Below are positions 23,787 to 35,704 of a DNA stretch of 64,000 nt, piece after piece. The stretch is taken from contig JAQOTA010000050.1 of the NCBI GenBank assembly GCA_029532415.1, positions 248,001-312,000 of the forward strand. The letters are read 5' to 3'. Each line of letters opens with the position of its first letter. Position 1 is the first letter of the stretch. The translations under genes and the position numbers were made by a program. The notes under the pieces are model-generated. The model was given only the letters and a program-made list of their open reading frames with translations. It was not told the DNA's origin and searched no databases. This DNA comes from Marasmius tenuissimus. Taxonomy: Eukaryota > Basidiomycota > Agaricomycetes > Agaricales > Marasmiaceae.

Positions 23787-26330
23787 CTAGTATTCAAACA
23801 AATGACGTTCAAGAATATCAGCCTCCCACCCCACCTCTCCCGAATCAACCATTCCGACGGACGTTTCTTCTGTCGTCCCTTCCTCTGCTGAAGTTGATGG
23901 ACCAATGGGGGTAGAAGACTCCTCTCGTCCGTTTCCAGTCGCCCCATTTTCACCATCGACAGCTGGGGTTAAGGGATCCTCTCCTCCGTCTCCGGTCAAT
24001 CCATTTCCACCATCAACATTTCCCCCGTTATCCGGTGGTAGGACGTTCAAAATAACGCCGCTAGGCCCAGCTCCTAAAGTCCCGTGAGGGTGTTGGGAAT
24101 CGGGTTCATCGAAATAATCGAGTGGTAACTTGTTGAGGTGTGCAACACACTTTAAACCTAGCGCCCATCGAGGAAATGGATCCCACGGATCTGCAGCTGT
24201 GTAACTGTATGTATAGTCACGAATGATCGTGACGTTGAGAGATCGAAGGAATAATAGACCCTCCTGCGAAGTGAGGAGATGTGGCATCTCATCGGACAAC
24301 TCGGAAGTCTTGTAACAAAACTCGTTTATCTCCCCCCGAAGATCGGGTGGGAACTTCTCGAGATCGTCGGTGGGGATGTTAAGAAAGAGGTATGATACCA
24401 GATGCCACAGCAAGGACACAGACCATAAAAGGTCAGTCGCGTCGACTTGAAAAGCTTGCCGGCATTCCCCCATTAGTTCCGAAGCAAATCCTTCTGTGGA
24501 AGCACCGCGGAGAAGGTCATTGAGGCGAGCCAGGGATACTGGGAAATAACCTTGAGGGCGGGTGAAGCAGCCCTTCTGGAGTCCTTGACGGACGCGAAAC
24601 ATGTCCAAGGGATCTATCAAGGTGTATGGATCCTCGAGGTAATGATAATTCAGCCCCTTGTCAAACCAAATGAGCAAGTCAACCACGGGTTGTTTGGCAC
24701 CCAAATGATGACGATCCGTCGTTGCGAGAGATATGATGTGTGGTGCAATAGATACGAAGTCGAAGGATTGAGTGTCGATATCCACCAAGTGCGAGAGTTG
24801 CAGTTGACGTGACATCGTACAGCATCAGCCGGAGTATCCGAGTGAGTGGGGCGCAGTGCTCCGCCCAGCTGAGGGGATTGTGTCCAGCCCAAGAAGACGG
24901 TTGAGTATGATGTTCTTTCATGATGGGAAAGCTGAACCGTATCCAGTGGTGGTGAGAGTAGACAAGTTGTGTATGGAATCTGGAATATGTAAAGGGAGCT
25001 ATGAGGTGTTCTGGAGGGTCCTGTTCACGTAATGCGGATTCCACATCTGTCGCCTCCCAATCTCTGTCAACTCGAGCGATGTTGCGGTCGAAGACAGTGG
25101 GCATCACCACATCGGGAGGCAACGCCTGAAGGAGAGTTTGTAAATGCGAAACCATCAACGGACTGTCACGAAACTCCCGGACAAGCCACCGGTGTGCCTT
25201 AAACTCATACATGTCAGACATCCTGGGACCGCTGAAAAGCGCTAGATGATGTCGAGATCGACCGCAAACCAATTCTCGAGACGATGTAGCCTGTCGCCCA
25301 CTGAGCGCACACACGCTTCAGGAACATCAGATTTATCCTTGTAATACATTCTTCCCAGGCAATGGGGTATGACGCGGTGAAAGAGGGGGGACGAAGGACT
25401 GAAAATCCAAGTGAGGAGCTTGAATGTAGCCCAGGCTTGGGGTGACTTGTACGGGCAGAGATAGCATATCTCAGGTATTCTGGGTATTAGTTCGTCGTGC
25501 CAATCCCACGATGTACCAGTTTCGGGGTGAATGCGGAATACAAGTCGGACGGTATCAATTCCGGGAAGGAGAGTTGTTGTAGCGTAGAAGAGAACTGCAG
25601 AACCTATAACAGTGGCTGCGATGGCGAAAGGAACCTTGTGCTTTGTCGAAAGCAGCTCTAAGAGACCGGCAAAGAAGCAAAACAAAGCTACTTCGAGGAT
25701 AATCGGGAGGGCGGCGAGGAAAGGAGGGACATGCCAACGTTCGAAGCTCTCGCTTTTGAAGCACCGTAAGCTTAGCCATTGCTCTGGGGTGCGTGTGTTC
25801 GTGGGTCTTCGATACTCTCGAAGCCACTGTTTACACATCAACCCAAATAGTGCGTCAACGAGGGCAAGTATCAGGCTAACGAGCCAGAAGGTGTTGATAC
25901 GGACAAGCGAGGGGTCTGGGGTGAATCGAGGATGGTCGAACGATGAGACGTTTCGGTCATTTAGTTGGGCAGAAATATAGGAAAGAATCGCGACGCTTTG
26001 GTCCGAGGGATCTTCTGAAAGCCATTGGTAAGATTCGATAGTAAATGCAGTTACAACTGCTGAGAATAAACCAGCCTGTCGATCATTATCAGCGGACTGT
26101 TGGGGGTTGGACATAAGTAAATACGCACAAAGACGAGTAAGGTGTCGATATCTTCCTTCCGAGCTTTCTCCATGCCATCGTCATTTTTCTCAACTCTCTT
26201 CATAACCTCCTCCCAAGCTTCTTTCTTTCCCTGACCTTCGTAGCGGTATTTCGCCAGAGTCAGATAAGACCAGAGGACCAACACAAGAGCTTTCAGGACG
26301 TACATCTTCTTCGGGAACGGCATTTGCCAT
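23787..26330 (-). pseudogene. DUF6535-domain gene, copy 3, broken
   Basis: The start (ATG at 26330-26328), first donor (GTACGT), exon 2 and the second intron (GTGCGT...GACAG) match copies 1 and 2, and the membrane domain (26061-25240) is well preserved. The frame then fails near 25240: the CAG of copy 1 is TAG here, followed by a 1-nt deletion. A second frame change with loss of coding sequence lies near 24800. The remaining C-terminal part (24815-23787) is open but ends four codons early (TTG to TAG). The first intron acceptor is altered but another AG is nearby. Transcription might persist, but a full-length protein is not expected. Confidence 0.8.
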
Positions 26331-27080
26331 ACTTTTTGATTTTTTCCTGCTTATAGGTAGTACAATCAACCTCGAGTGGTAATCGGCTGTATGGATGGCA
26401 GTTGAGTTGAAGACGCTGGAACGATGCTTTGGATTGCTGTAGAATCCACGTGTGGGGGCGGACGTAGAGAGGTCCCGCTGCAGTTCCTTATATACTACGT
26501 CACTACGTGGGCCCCCACCGGCGGTCCGAGATCAGACATACGGCTGACGCTGACGGCTTTGACCGAACCTCCATCATCCAGGCACTCAGGCCTATCAATT
26601 TTCTCCTGTCGAGCTCGCCTTAGGTTGCTCTCACAAAATTGAATTGGAAAAATCTCCAAAGTGACCAAATTCTAAGCTCATCGCCAAATCAATCCTTCAG
26701 CAAAAGCTCCTCTTGCTTTTCTCCTCCTACAGTCACTTCATGGCAGAAGGATTGAATTTGAGATGGCGGGTCGGATGGTTTAAAGAATGAGGGTATCTCA
26801 GTTACGGTTGTTTTCTTGTTCTCTACCATCCAACCTTCTCCAACGATTCTACCGGAACCCACGTGGTAACTGATACCAGTCTTGTTCTACGACCACCACG
26901 ACAACTTCGAGCCTTTTTGTTGATGTGGTCGAAACTAGAAGAACACGCTCCAAAAGTCAGAACGCTGCTGATGTCGATGTCAAAGAGGAGTCTCACAAAC
27001 CAACCTCGCGGACCAACAAGTCGGTAAAAAATAACCGAGAACTATCAAGAGGATCGGCAAAACACCTTACGCCGTCTAGG
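26331..27080. other. shared upstream region of DUF6535 copy 3 and F-box pseudogene
   Basis: The left half (26331-26650) is the inverted counterpart of the promoter-side sequence of DUF6535 copy 1. No gene was recognised in the right half. Confidence 0.45.
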
Positions 27081-28130
27081 AATCCTTGAAATGCACCCAG
27101 AAGTCGTAATTGAGGTACCTACCCTCATCCTCAATCGCCCCGTAACTAAAAACTCATCCGCCAGATTTAGATCCTTACCTACCTCGAAGCTATCGACCTC
27201 CTCTACCCCTCCCGAACAAGCTGTGATGTACGCTTCAGACTCCGAACTGCACCACTACACTTTCCAATGGTCCTTCAGATGTAACCGTCTCTTGAATGAG
27301 AAGAAACTTCTCTCCGCGCAAAGTAGCGCTCTCCCATCCTTTTCCCCCACCGTGCTAACACTCTCCTCCCGTAGATTAGAACGAAACCCACCCCTACCTA
27401 GCCCAAGTCCTCACCCACATCCGCGCCGACCGTATCAAAGCCACATCCGAGATCGTATACTCTAAACGCAACTCCCTCCTCTGCGACGCTTTCATCCTTC
27501 AGAAATCCAGTAATCGTATTCCGTACAGCGACTTTCTCCTAACACCGGCCGCCACTCCCTTGAACGACTTGATATACCACACACCAGTGAATGAGCCCGT
27601 CACGGTGCGGGACTTGAAAGGGGTGTTTGGAATCATCGATCTTGAGGGAGTGGCGAGGACGTGGGCTACGAATGTTGTTGAGCCTCAGCTTGATGATTCC
27701 ATTCTACGTGTGTCCCCTCCCTCCGTTCCCTTCTCCGATGCCACGATATTCAAGTGCAAGTTCTGTGCCCTAGCTCTCTGGGGCTCAAGCGTATACCTTT
27801 ACCAATGTCTTACCCCTGATTCGACCCCTATGTCGACCTTGACGCCCCCAGCGTGGAAATCCGCAAAGTACCATAACTAATTCGCTGCCTCTTGGGTTGT
27901 TTGTTGGGATCCGGATGATGTGGAGGCGCATATCGAGGAGACGAAGGTGGTGGGGAGGTTGATAGATACATGCAGATCCGGGGTGAATACGATAGAGGAG
28001 CTTGTGGGGGTAGATCCGTTGTTTGAGTGATACTATAAGGGAGGTAGGTTGTTGAGGTGGACAGCAGCGGTACGCGGGTCGTTTCCTCCATTTCTTCATC
28101 CTGAACCTTTTTTTACATGTCACTCACGCC
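27080..28130 (+). pseudogene. F-box/zinc protein gene, internally deleted and decayed
   Basis: Read against the gene at 9252-11416, this region keeps the exon end ...EMHPEVVIE, a GTACCT donor, an acceptor and ILTYLEAIDLLY (start of the F-box). It then jumps straight to the DSELHHYTFQWSF...LLNEKKLL block. The rest of the F-box and the Cys-rich part are missing. The C-terminal block (IYHTPVNEPV, IIDLEGVA, CKFCALALWGSSVYLY) is clear but is cut by an in-frame TAG after the LLNEKKLL exon, a TAA after KYHN (27878-27880) and a TGA after DPLFE. Similarity continues into the homologous intron (about 28060-28110), so this is a DNA-level duplicate and not a retrocopy. Confidence 0.75.
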
Positions 28131-29087
28131 CTCCACGGTGACGGTACACACATCTCCACATTTCGGTCGGACGTAGAAAAAACTCAAATCTACGATAGGA
28201 AGATGCGATCGGATAATGTCTCGCTCATGATATATTGCGTTGTCTATGCGAGTGTACCAATACCTCCGTTTCAGCGTTAAGTCATATGCAAACTGCGTGA
28301 GTTATGTTGTCTCATTATACCTGTCTTTGTCTTCGACGTCTCACGGCAGTTCGGGACCCTTTAGACATCAACTCGACCTTTCGCAGGTGGTGTTTTATCT
28401 CAAGTGGACGTGGTGGGATGATGTCAATGGGTTCTATTTGCGGGAACTAGATCCGGAACCACAGGTTGGATTCGGATACCGGCAAACAGGTGGGAGGGGG
28501 GAGTGGGTATGGATTCAGATTCCAGTAAGTATGGGGCGCTCTTGACGACGTACAAAACCCTAACCCGTCCGCACCGGATTCAAACGCCTGCCTCAACCCT
28601 TTTGACGGGTGCACGATCCTCGTTGCGGTCAACTAGTATGTTATGCTACGGGATAGCGTCGAGTGAGAGAAAATGGGGGCTGAGTTCAACAAGCTTTGAA
28701 TCCCAGAGCTCGTATTGAAGAGTAGGAGAGACTGTTTGGGTTTTTTGATAGTAATAGGTTACGTAGAGAAGAGTAAGAGTACATATACCCGGACTAAGTA
28801 ATTGTCCGAATTGAATTACCCATCAAGGAAGAGACCGTGAAAATATTCTAGTGGTTCTCTTCCTGTACTATAGAGGTGTAACCTCTACACTGACAGCACC
28901 CCGATCATCCGAATCTCGGCTTTAGATCACTGTAGGTAATTCTGCTCCTCAGCCAACTATTCCGGTCTTTAGCGGTCAGCATAGGTATACGGCGTCTATT
29001 GGTTATAGAAGGACGTCTCCTCCATTAATATGTAATCTACTAATAGTTCATAAATAGTCAGTCCGGGTATATGTACGCTGCTATCCA
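28131..29087. other. intergenic region
   Basis: Short open frames only (for example 28240-28545 +). No family or element was recognised. Confidence 0.4.
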
Positions 29088-30393
29088 TCACAATTCAAAA
29101 ACCTGCACAGTCTTCCCAACCCTCAGAGGCTGAGACTCCTCGGACGCGAGCTCTGGCATTCGAGCAGCTTCGACGCCACCCCATACTGAGATACCCGTTT
29201 CTGAACGAGAACGGGTTGTTGCGTGAGAGCTGAAGGAAGCGACGGATTTCAGAGGGCGAGAGAATGGGTTGGGTAGGGTGAAGGGGTTGGGTAGGTCGAT
29301 GGCCTCGGGGCTTTGTGAATTGTGGACGTATTCTTCAGGATTTGGGAGTGGTTTCCTTGCCACGGTGAGTGAAGGTGGGAGTGGTAATTTACGCGGCACA
29401 GTGGGTGGAGGTGATGATGAGGTAGTATGGAAGCTAATACTATCTTCTTGTTGAGAGTAGTAAGATGTTGACTGAGAACTGGAATCAGAATTGAAGGAGG
29501 GGGAAGATGCTTTCTCGTGTATGGTCTTTAGTGCCGAGTGCGATGATGAATAAATAGAGCTCGAAGGCGAAGGGTCTTCAGGAATACTTTCCAGCGTCCG
29601 ATTGTGACGAATGAGGCCGACGGCTTAGTATCCCAGTGTCAGCTAACGGCCTGTAATGGGTGAATGATAATCTCCACTCACCTTCGTCGTCTTCCTCAAG
29701 CGTTGTCTCTTTCTCGTGGTAAGTATCTTCGTTCAAGAAATCCCTCCTGCTCAGACTCCCCTCAATCAAGGCCTGCTCTTCCGACGCGTCTATCCCTCTC
29801 TCCAAGTCCCCCTCCTCAGTTTTGTACGACGTGTTCACCGCAATAAAGACCCTCACTGACGAGACGGCAATTGAAGCCCGCTCAACTTTCTTCTTCTGCC
29901 GACGTACGTATCCTACCCCAAAGATGACAAGGAGCACAAAAGTTACGATGCCTACGCTCGTGCCGATAATAATGCCACTATGGTCCGTCTGTGGTTGAGG
30001 GGAAGAAGAAGTTTGGTCGGTCATGGTCGCGGTCGAAGAGAGGGCATCGGAAGCGATATCCACACCGACTGGAGGAAAAATTGTATCCTGGTACGACCCT
30101 TCAACGGGCGTCAGGGTCATACGCTACCGGTGTCTGTGCGTCAAGTAATCCAACTGGGTAAACGAGGCCTTGTTCGGTGTCCCGGGGATGTTTTACGTTA
30201 AATGTTGAGTTGCTTTAAGGGTGTGGCGGCTGCGGTTACGTGGTTGAGGATGTCGATCCCAAATATCTATATCAGGTATCAGATTGGTCGAGTTACTCAC
30301 TTGATTCAGAGGCTGTGGGATTCGAGGTGGCTTGAGGAGTTGCTCGTAGAACAAGACTAGCAAAGACTAGTCTGTATCTCACAGAAAAAACAT
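29088..30393 (-). CDS. single-pass membrane protein with long Ser/Pro-rich cytoplasmic tail
   Basis: Two exons are clear. One (30120 to about 29673) encodes a short Ser/Thr-rich extracellular stem, one strong transmembrane helix (IIIGTSVGIVTFVLLVIFGV) and a basic stop-transfer YVRRQKKK. The second (about 29632-29088) continues the frame as a Ser/Pro-rich tail with PLPNP-type motifs. The intron uses a GTGAGT donor and a CTAAG acceptor near a CTGAC branch. The N terminus is unresolved: an ATG at 30393 lies in a sequence whose hydrophobic, signal-like reading (about 30385-30300) is in a different frame from that ATG. Agaricomycetes carry many such lectin-like single-pass proteins; no ligand can be named. 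Confidence 0.5.
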
Positions 30394-30900
30394 GGTGATC
30401 GTTGAAGGTCTTGTACCTAGATGTGATTCGCCCCTAATTATCCAGTGCGCGAAATATAGTCAAGCGACGAAGGGTGAATCAAACCCTGCCATGTTTCCCG
30501 AGGGTCTGGCGCGTAATCTCGTGTTTCATGAACTATTCAAGGATCTCTATCAATTTGAGCGGTAGACTACCCAGCCTTGAGTGAGTCAACCTCACAACGG
30601 AGAAGCTATAACTCATAGGATGTTCCGCACTCAACTCTTTACTACATAGGCGGGCGTCAAATTTCAAAGCTCGGTCCGGGTCAAAGCTGTCAAAGCACAT
30701 GCGCCACTGGCATTTTTTGCGGAGGCTGTGCACGACAGGTGCCACGGTGCCGGGACCCAAAGTTACGTTTTGCCTTCGTACCATGATAATGGAGACGTTC
30801 AAGTACTCATTATCGCCGACGAGCGAGCTAGGAGCCACAACGCTAGCTCGGGCACCAAGCCGTGCGTGTCTTCGCCGTCGACACAAACAGGTCATCTTGC
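30140..30900 (-). repeat. segment duplicated at about 33500-34170 (copy A)
   Basis: This stretch, covering the 5' end and upstream region of the minus-strand membrane-protein gene, is similar in order and orientation to about 33500-34170. Shared landmarks include the CGGGGATGT...AAGTTGCTT block, CCCAAATATC, TAGGGGCGA and the CACTGGCATTTT / CGCTGGCATTTT block. It is probably an old local duplication. Confidence 0.6.
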
Positions 30901-31679
30901 AATCCCCCTCGCACTACACTGAACCATCTCGTTGAGATAGCGACCCATGTTTACGCTGAAAATGAGGGTTGAGTACAAATTTAGAACCCCAGTCCGGTGT
31001 GTCGATCGCCATTAATCTCATGAGGCTGGCTATATTCGCCAATGGATGATTTCTAGCCACCCGGTAGCGAAGTAACTCAGGATAATTGATAATCGCTCAA
31101 GGAGCGGGCCTTTGAGTCCATCTACCGAGGCGAGTGAATGGTGCCAGAGACAGCTAAGTAGACGATGGTTAGCTCGCATAAGTGTATGGTGAATGAATAA
31201 TGAATGTGAGCCACTGACAGGTGCCAACAATGGCGAAGATAGGGGGTTTTGTATGGCTACATCGGATGAATTTTGAATCAGGCCTCCTGAGATGGTCGCT
31301 TGCATACAGTATCACCCGGCCAGTCGTTGCCTCAACCCTCATCCGATTTCGTCAAAATTCGAAGTATCCACCGGGGGTAGAATCTGTTCTAACCGCCTCC
31401 GGGTTTTGGAACAATCGTTCTCCTCAACGTGGCTCACGGGGTGTGTGCATTCACCATCTATCAATGTCATCTAAAGTTCGATGAATGGTATGCCACCCTG
31501 CAGCACACAAATTCAGAATCAGTGCCACAACTCACTAAAGTTGTGGCACTAACAATGATTGTTGGCAGAACATTATCATCGTTCGGCAGATCGTTGCTAT
31601 CTAATGTCTTATAAGTAATTTGTTTCTCTAGGTCGCCATTTTGAACCTACTATCCTCCCCAGACTACACCTTCGGACAA
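30901..31679. other. upstream region of DUF6533 gene, duplicated at 49160-49740
   Basis: No gene was found. From about 31060 onward the sequence has a divergent counterpart upstream of the second DUF6533 copy (for example CCGGCCAGTCGTTGCCTC against CCGGCCGATCGATGCCTC). Confidence 0.5.
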
Positions 31680-33266
31680 TGTCTCATGGTGCCCCAGCGA
31701 CAGAGGTCTTTCTAAAGCTTACCACGAGTGTATGGCATCAGAGGACCGTGACAGTAAGCCTCTCTAAGCTCTAACGCACGCCTCAACTGAACATGATTTC
31801 AGTATGTTATCGGTACGTCTGTATCGGATAGTTAGCTGCCATAGGATAACATGGGATTTTACTCTCGCGACCTTCTCAGTCGCAAGCTCGACAATACTTG
31901 CGTACGATATGGTGCTCAACTTGAATTTGGAAGTGAAACACATCTGGAGGAAGAAGTGGTCTTTGGTGAAAGTGCTATATCTGCTACAACGATACCTCCC
32001 ATTCGTTGACTCTGTGGGGCTGTTCCTTTATCGTAAGACACTCCGTACACTTCGCGCAAAGTCGTACTCACTTCTTCTGTCAGATCAATTCAAAGAAGCA
32101 CTGAGTCCCCAGGACTGCTTCTCTAGCTTCCACTTCGGGGGATGTACGCCTGGTCACAATCGTCTCGTCTGGGTTTGTTTAACATGCTTGATCCTGTAGG
32201 GTGCCACATCGTCGGCATCATGCTTTCCGAAGGTGCTTTCGAATCTCTATCTCGCGTCATTCACACTCGAGCTGACTGGCATCCAGTGCTTCTCGCCATT
32301 CGCCTTTGGGCTGTGTGGGAGCGTAAAATCTCGGCCACAATCATCATTCTCGTGTTTTTCCTGGGATGCTGGATACCGTCCTTTGTCTTCTTTAGCTCGT
32401 TTATCGACGCTACCAAATGTAAGTCGGCTCTCTTGACACAAACTCTCCACAATTGATCTCTACAAAAGTTGCGGCATCTCCATTGCCCCAATTTCGCGGC
32501 TGTTTTGTGTCTGGCGGGAACGATATGGTGTATTTGTGCTGGGTTCTGCTGATGGTGTATAACACCGGTACGTTAACATTCTTCCTTTATGCGTACGAGT
32601 GTTCAACCCACAATCCTCTGAAGGCGCCCTAATAATGATAGTCATTCCTGGTTTCTCGGCCTGTGTGTTACCCCAACTTGTCTCCGCAATGGCTCGGATT
32701 GATGATGACCTCTCACTAATGCATACCAGACCGCATTGGGGGGAAGTCCAAACTTGTGAAGGCTGTATATCGAGACGGTGGGTCACGACTTCCTCGTCGG
32801 GCATCAATACTGAGATTCCCGCGTCTCCTCAGGTGTTATCTACTACATCCTCATCTTTTGTAAACATTTCAATATTATAGTAGAGTGGCCGACAATAAGA
32901 CTGACATTTGACTTTGTTTAGTGGTTTCCTTGATCAACATAGTTGTAATTTTGACTCTTCCGGTGAGTCGCTCGCTGTATCTGCATTCCTGCTATCGCAC
33001 TGACCGGTTCTCCTACTCTCTTGTTTGTCACTGTCAGCGCGATCTTGTGAACATACTGTCACCGTGCGTGTTTCATACCTCTAATGGCGTGTTTTATGCT
33101 CAAATATTCATACAGCTTCGAGCGGGTATTGCACTCGGTCCTCACAAGTCGCGCTGTTCTTCATATTCGACGCGTAGCCTCGACGGAGCCTACAGTTTCC
33201 ACGATTCCTACTATGGAGTTCGCGGCCACAGCTAATGATACTCGAATCGGTTGTACCAGTACATGA
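31680..33266 (+). CDS. DUF6533-type seven-helix membrane protein, copy 1
   Basis: ATG at 31680 (MSHGAPATEVF). At least eight short exons can be threaded with GT-AG introns. They give the DUF6533 signature (YVI-VASSTILAYD, LEVKHIW..KW, LYLLQRYLPF) near residues 25-75. These are followed by LLAIRLWAVWER plus a hydrophobic helix, FRGCFVSGGNDM..LCWVLLMVY, KLVKAVYRDG-VIYYILIF, VSLINIVVILTLP, RDLVNILSP and FERVLHSVLTSR. This order matches the fungal DUF6533 membrane family, whose function is not established. The exon around 32570-32740 is the least certain. I found no unavoidable stop, so it may be intact. A decayed duplicate lies at about 49735-51430. Confidence 0.65.
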
Positions 33267-34613
33267 CGGATATTTGGAAGGTTTAAGAGTAGAACCATTA
33301 TTCGTTTGTCTTGAATGAAAACGGTCAATATTGCCAGCCCACAATGGACCCCGCCGCACGGAGGATGGGGATAGAATCACCGGTCGAATTTACCTCTTAC
33401 CAGTTCCCATGCAGCACAATAATTGAGCTTGGCCTTCTACCACATCCATTACGTGGCCGACGGCCAGTTCTCAGTGCAAGCTCAGTTGAAAGTTGATCAA
33501 GGTCTTATGTGAGTGCCGACGAGGGTTCGTCCGAATTCGATGTCTCGGGGATGTCTTCCATTGAATGTAACACGTTAAGTTGCTTACAGAGGTCTCGAGC
33601 GACTGCGGCTTCGAGCTTCGCCATTACATGTCTATCCCAAATATCAGACTAGTTGTCTCAAGGTACCCTAGAGTAGGGACCTCTCGTGGCTCTTGAACGA
33701 TACCGACGAGGACCGATTCTCATAGCAAGGGCCTGTATCATCATTTTATTGATGAGTCTTGGCCTCGCCCCTATTTATGCCCAATCAATTCAGTGCAAAA
33801 GATATACTTACATACGCGACTAGGAGTGGGTCGAACTAGATCAAATCTTAGCACGTCCCCAGAGTCCGGCGCGTGAGTTTGTATTTCATCACGAAACACC
33901 TAAGCAGGCCGAGCGTCCAGTGAGCTAGTCTCATCGAAGAAAGGAATCACTCACATGGTATACAGACGCATGGTCAGTCCTCCGTGCCAGCTCAGTGGAC
34001 ATGGTGGGCATCAAAGCTCTGATCAAAGCTGTCAAAACGCACGCAAGATGCGCCGCTGGCATTTTGCGAAGGCTGTGGACGACAAGTACAATGGTGCCGA
34101 GAACCGGAGTTGTGTCTTTTGCCATCGTAACATGAAGATGCTCAAGTCACGGTGTTCGATATCGATGCCAACAGACGAACCAGGAGCGTACTCGTACAGG
34201 ATCCGATGTCAAAGCCATGCATACATACCTTCTTTACCAACGAAAACATATTGTCTTGCTCTGACTGACCTCTATTATCACAATCTACGATTTTGATACT
34301 GTCTTCGGTTGCTATGAAGTTTGTTGGGAATATGTAGCGAGGATTCTTTAGACTAGTTAAACTCAGGACTCAGAACCTTTAGGTGCGTTCATTTTTGTTA
34401 CATTGCGAAAGATGGTCCTGGGTCGGGATGATTCACGAAGAGCGATCTCAAGGGGTGTCACCAAAATTCTTAGCGGATATCATCCCGCATTTTTCTGTGG
34501 AGGCGCCTTGGGACCCTCCCCCCCTCCCCTTACCAAATCGGGTGTCATTCACGCGGTCATATGACCATTTCGCCTCATTTGGAACCACGTAGCATGTTGA
34601 TCACGTATCTCCT
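33267..34613. other. intergenic region with duplicated segment (copy B)
   Basis: About 33500-34170 is the second copy of the segment at 30140-30900. It includes a promoter-like TATAAATA-type stretch (minus strand, near 33775), and it ends before any membrane-protein coding part, so it looks like a truncated 5' duplicate. A C-rich tract lies at about 34516-34535. The LINE 2 target site begins at 34614. Confidence 0.45.
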
Positions 34614-34623
34614 CGGTTCCCTC

Positions 34624-34656
<33 letters not shown>

Positions 34657-35235
34657 GGTGGGGCATTCATCTTTCGGATGTCGTTCTCCGACGCCATCCT
34701 AGGACTGCCGTTGTATGTAGATCGATCTCTACTTTCGCTATTTACCATAAATCTAAACCTAACCGAGTCGTACCGTAGTAAGCCCCTCCCTGAGGAAATG
34801 TCATTACGCACTGCTAGTGTGGGACTCTTAGATGTCGGCGCGCTCTTTGTCGCCTCGTGATACGGTCCTTTGTGCCTGCGCATTCTGATTGGGACCTGGG
34901 GTATCTCTCCTCCCCCTTTTCCCTCTCTTTCGCTTCTGGTCCGTCTCTATACCCACTAAAACCCCAGTTCTTCTGACCCAGTCGGATGGGAGGTCTTCCT
35001 CGTTCTTTAGGGTGCGCCTCCATGTGTTCCGGACGATTTCTTCACTTGTTGCTTTGTTTTTGTATCTTGAGTGGTTTGTGAGCATCCGGTCCAACTTTAT
35101 CCTTTTGTTCATCATTGCTTCCCATCTCGCTTGTATTTCATCTGCTGAGAACTCTTCATTGTTTTGATCCAGTATTCTCTCGCATCTTAGTTTCCATATC
35201 AGATGTGCGGATTCTGTTATCATAATTCTCCATAG

Positions 35236-35704
35236 TGTCAAGAACGAGGCCAGTGACTAGGAAAACCCCTCAGGCCACCAACAGGGTCAAGAGTGCGAAG
35301 GATAGAAGATAGATTTGAGCAGGGCAAGTGTATGATAGCACATGCTGGATACAGGCACTATGAGACGAAGTTGTCAGACTGGAGAACTATCTAGAAGTGT
35401 CCATGATTATATATGACAGAACCAAGCTGTAGAGATATCATGGGAACAAAGATAAAAGAGGAAAACTGAAAGAACAAGTGATAAGAATCAAGGGATACAT
35501 GTGGAAACATTGTCATGATGGAAACCATATGGTATGCTGGGAAAAGATCTGGGAACAATGTGGAACACCAGGTAGTACCAGGTAATGATATGGGGGCCAG
35601 AATGCGATGGTGAGAACATGTAACCATGGGAAATAAAGGGAAAAACATGGGGAAAAAGTACCCGGGGGCCAAGGGAAGGGAAAACAATGGGTGGATTCGT
35701 AACA
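35236..35704 (-). mobile_element. solo LTR, family A, copy 1
   Basis: 469 bp, terminal TGTTA...TGACA on the minus strand, flanked by exact 5-bp CATAG repeats (35231-35235 and 35705-35709). It interrupts the LINE 2 ORF2 remnant between the ENRL and WRIMITES coding segments. No internal region is present, so this is a solo LTR left by LTR-LTR recombination. A second copy of identical length lies at 42203-42671. Confidence 0.9.

Noticed and set aside
23905..24087. Plus-strand Ser/Pro-rich ORF opposite DUF6535 copy 3
   Set aside because: It is antisense to the acidic tail of the DUF6535 pseudogene; composition follows from that tail.
26790..26850. Similarity between upstream sequence of the F-box relic and 11755-11810 near the intact F-box gene
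   Set aside because: Only a short TTTTCTTGTTC-type match, in the wrong orientation relative to the genes; likely chance.
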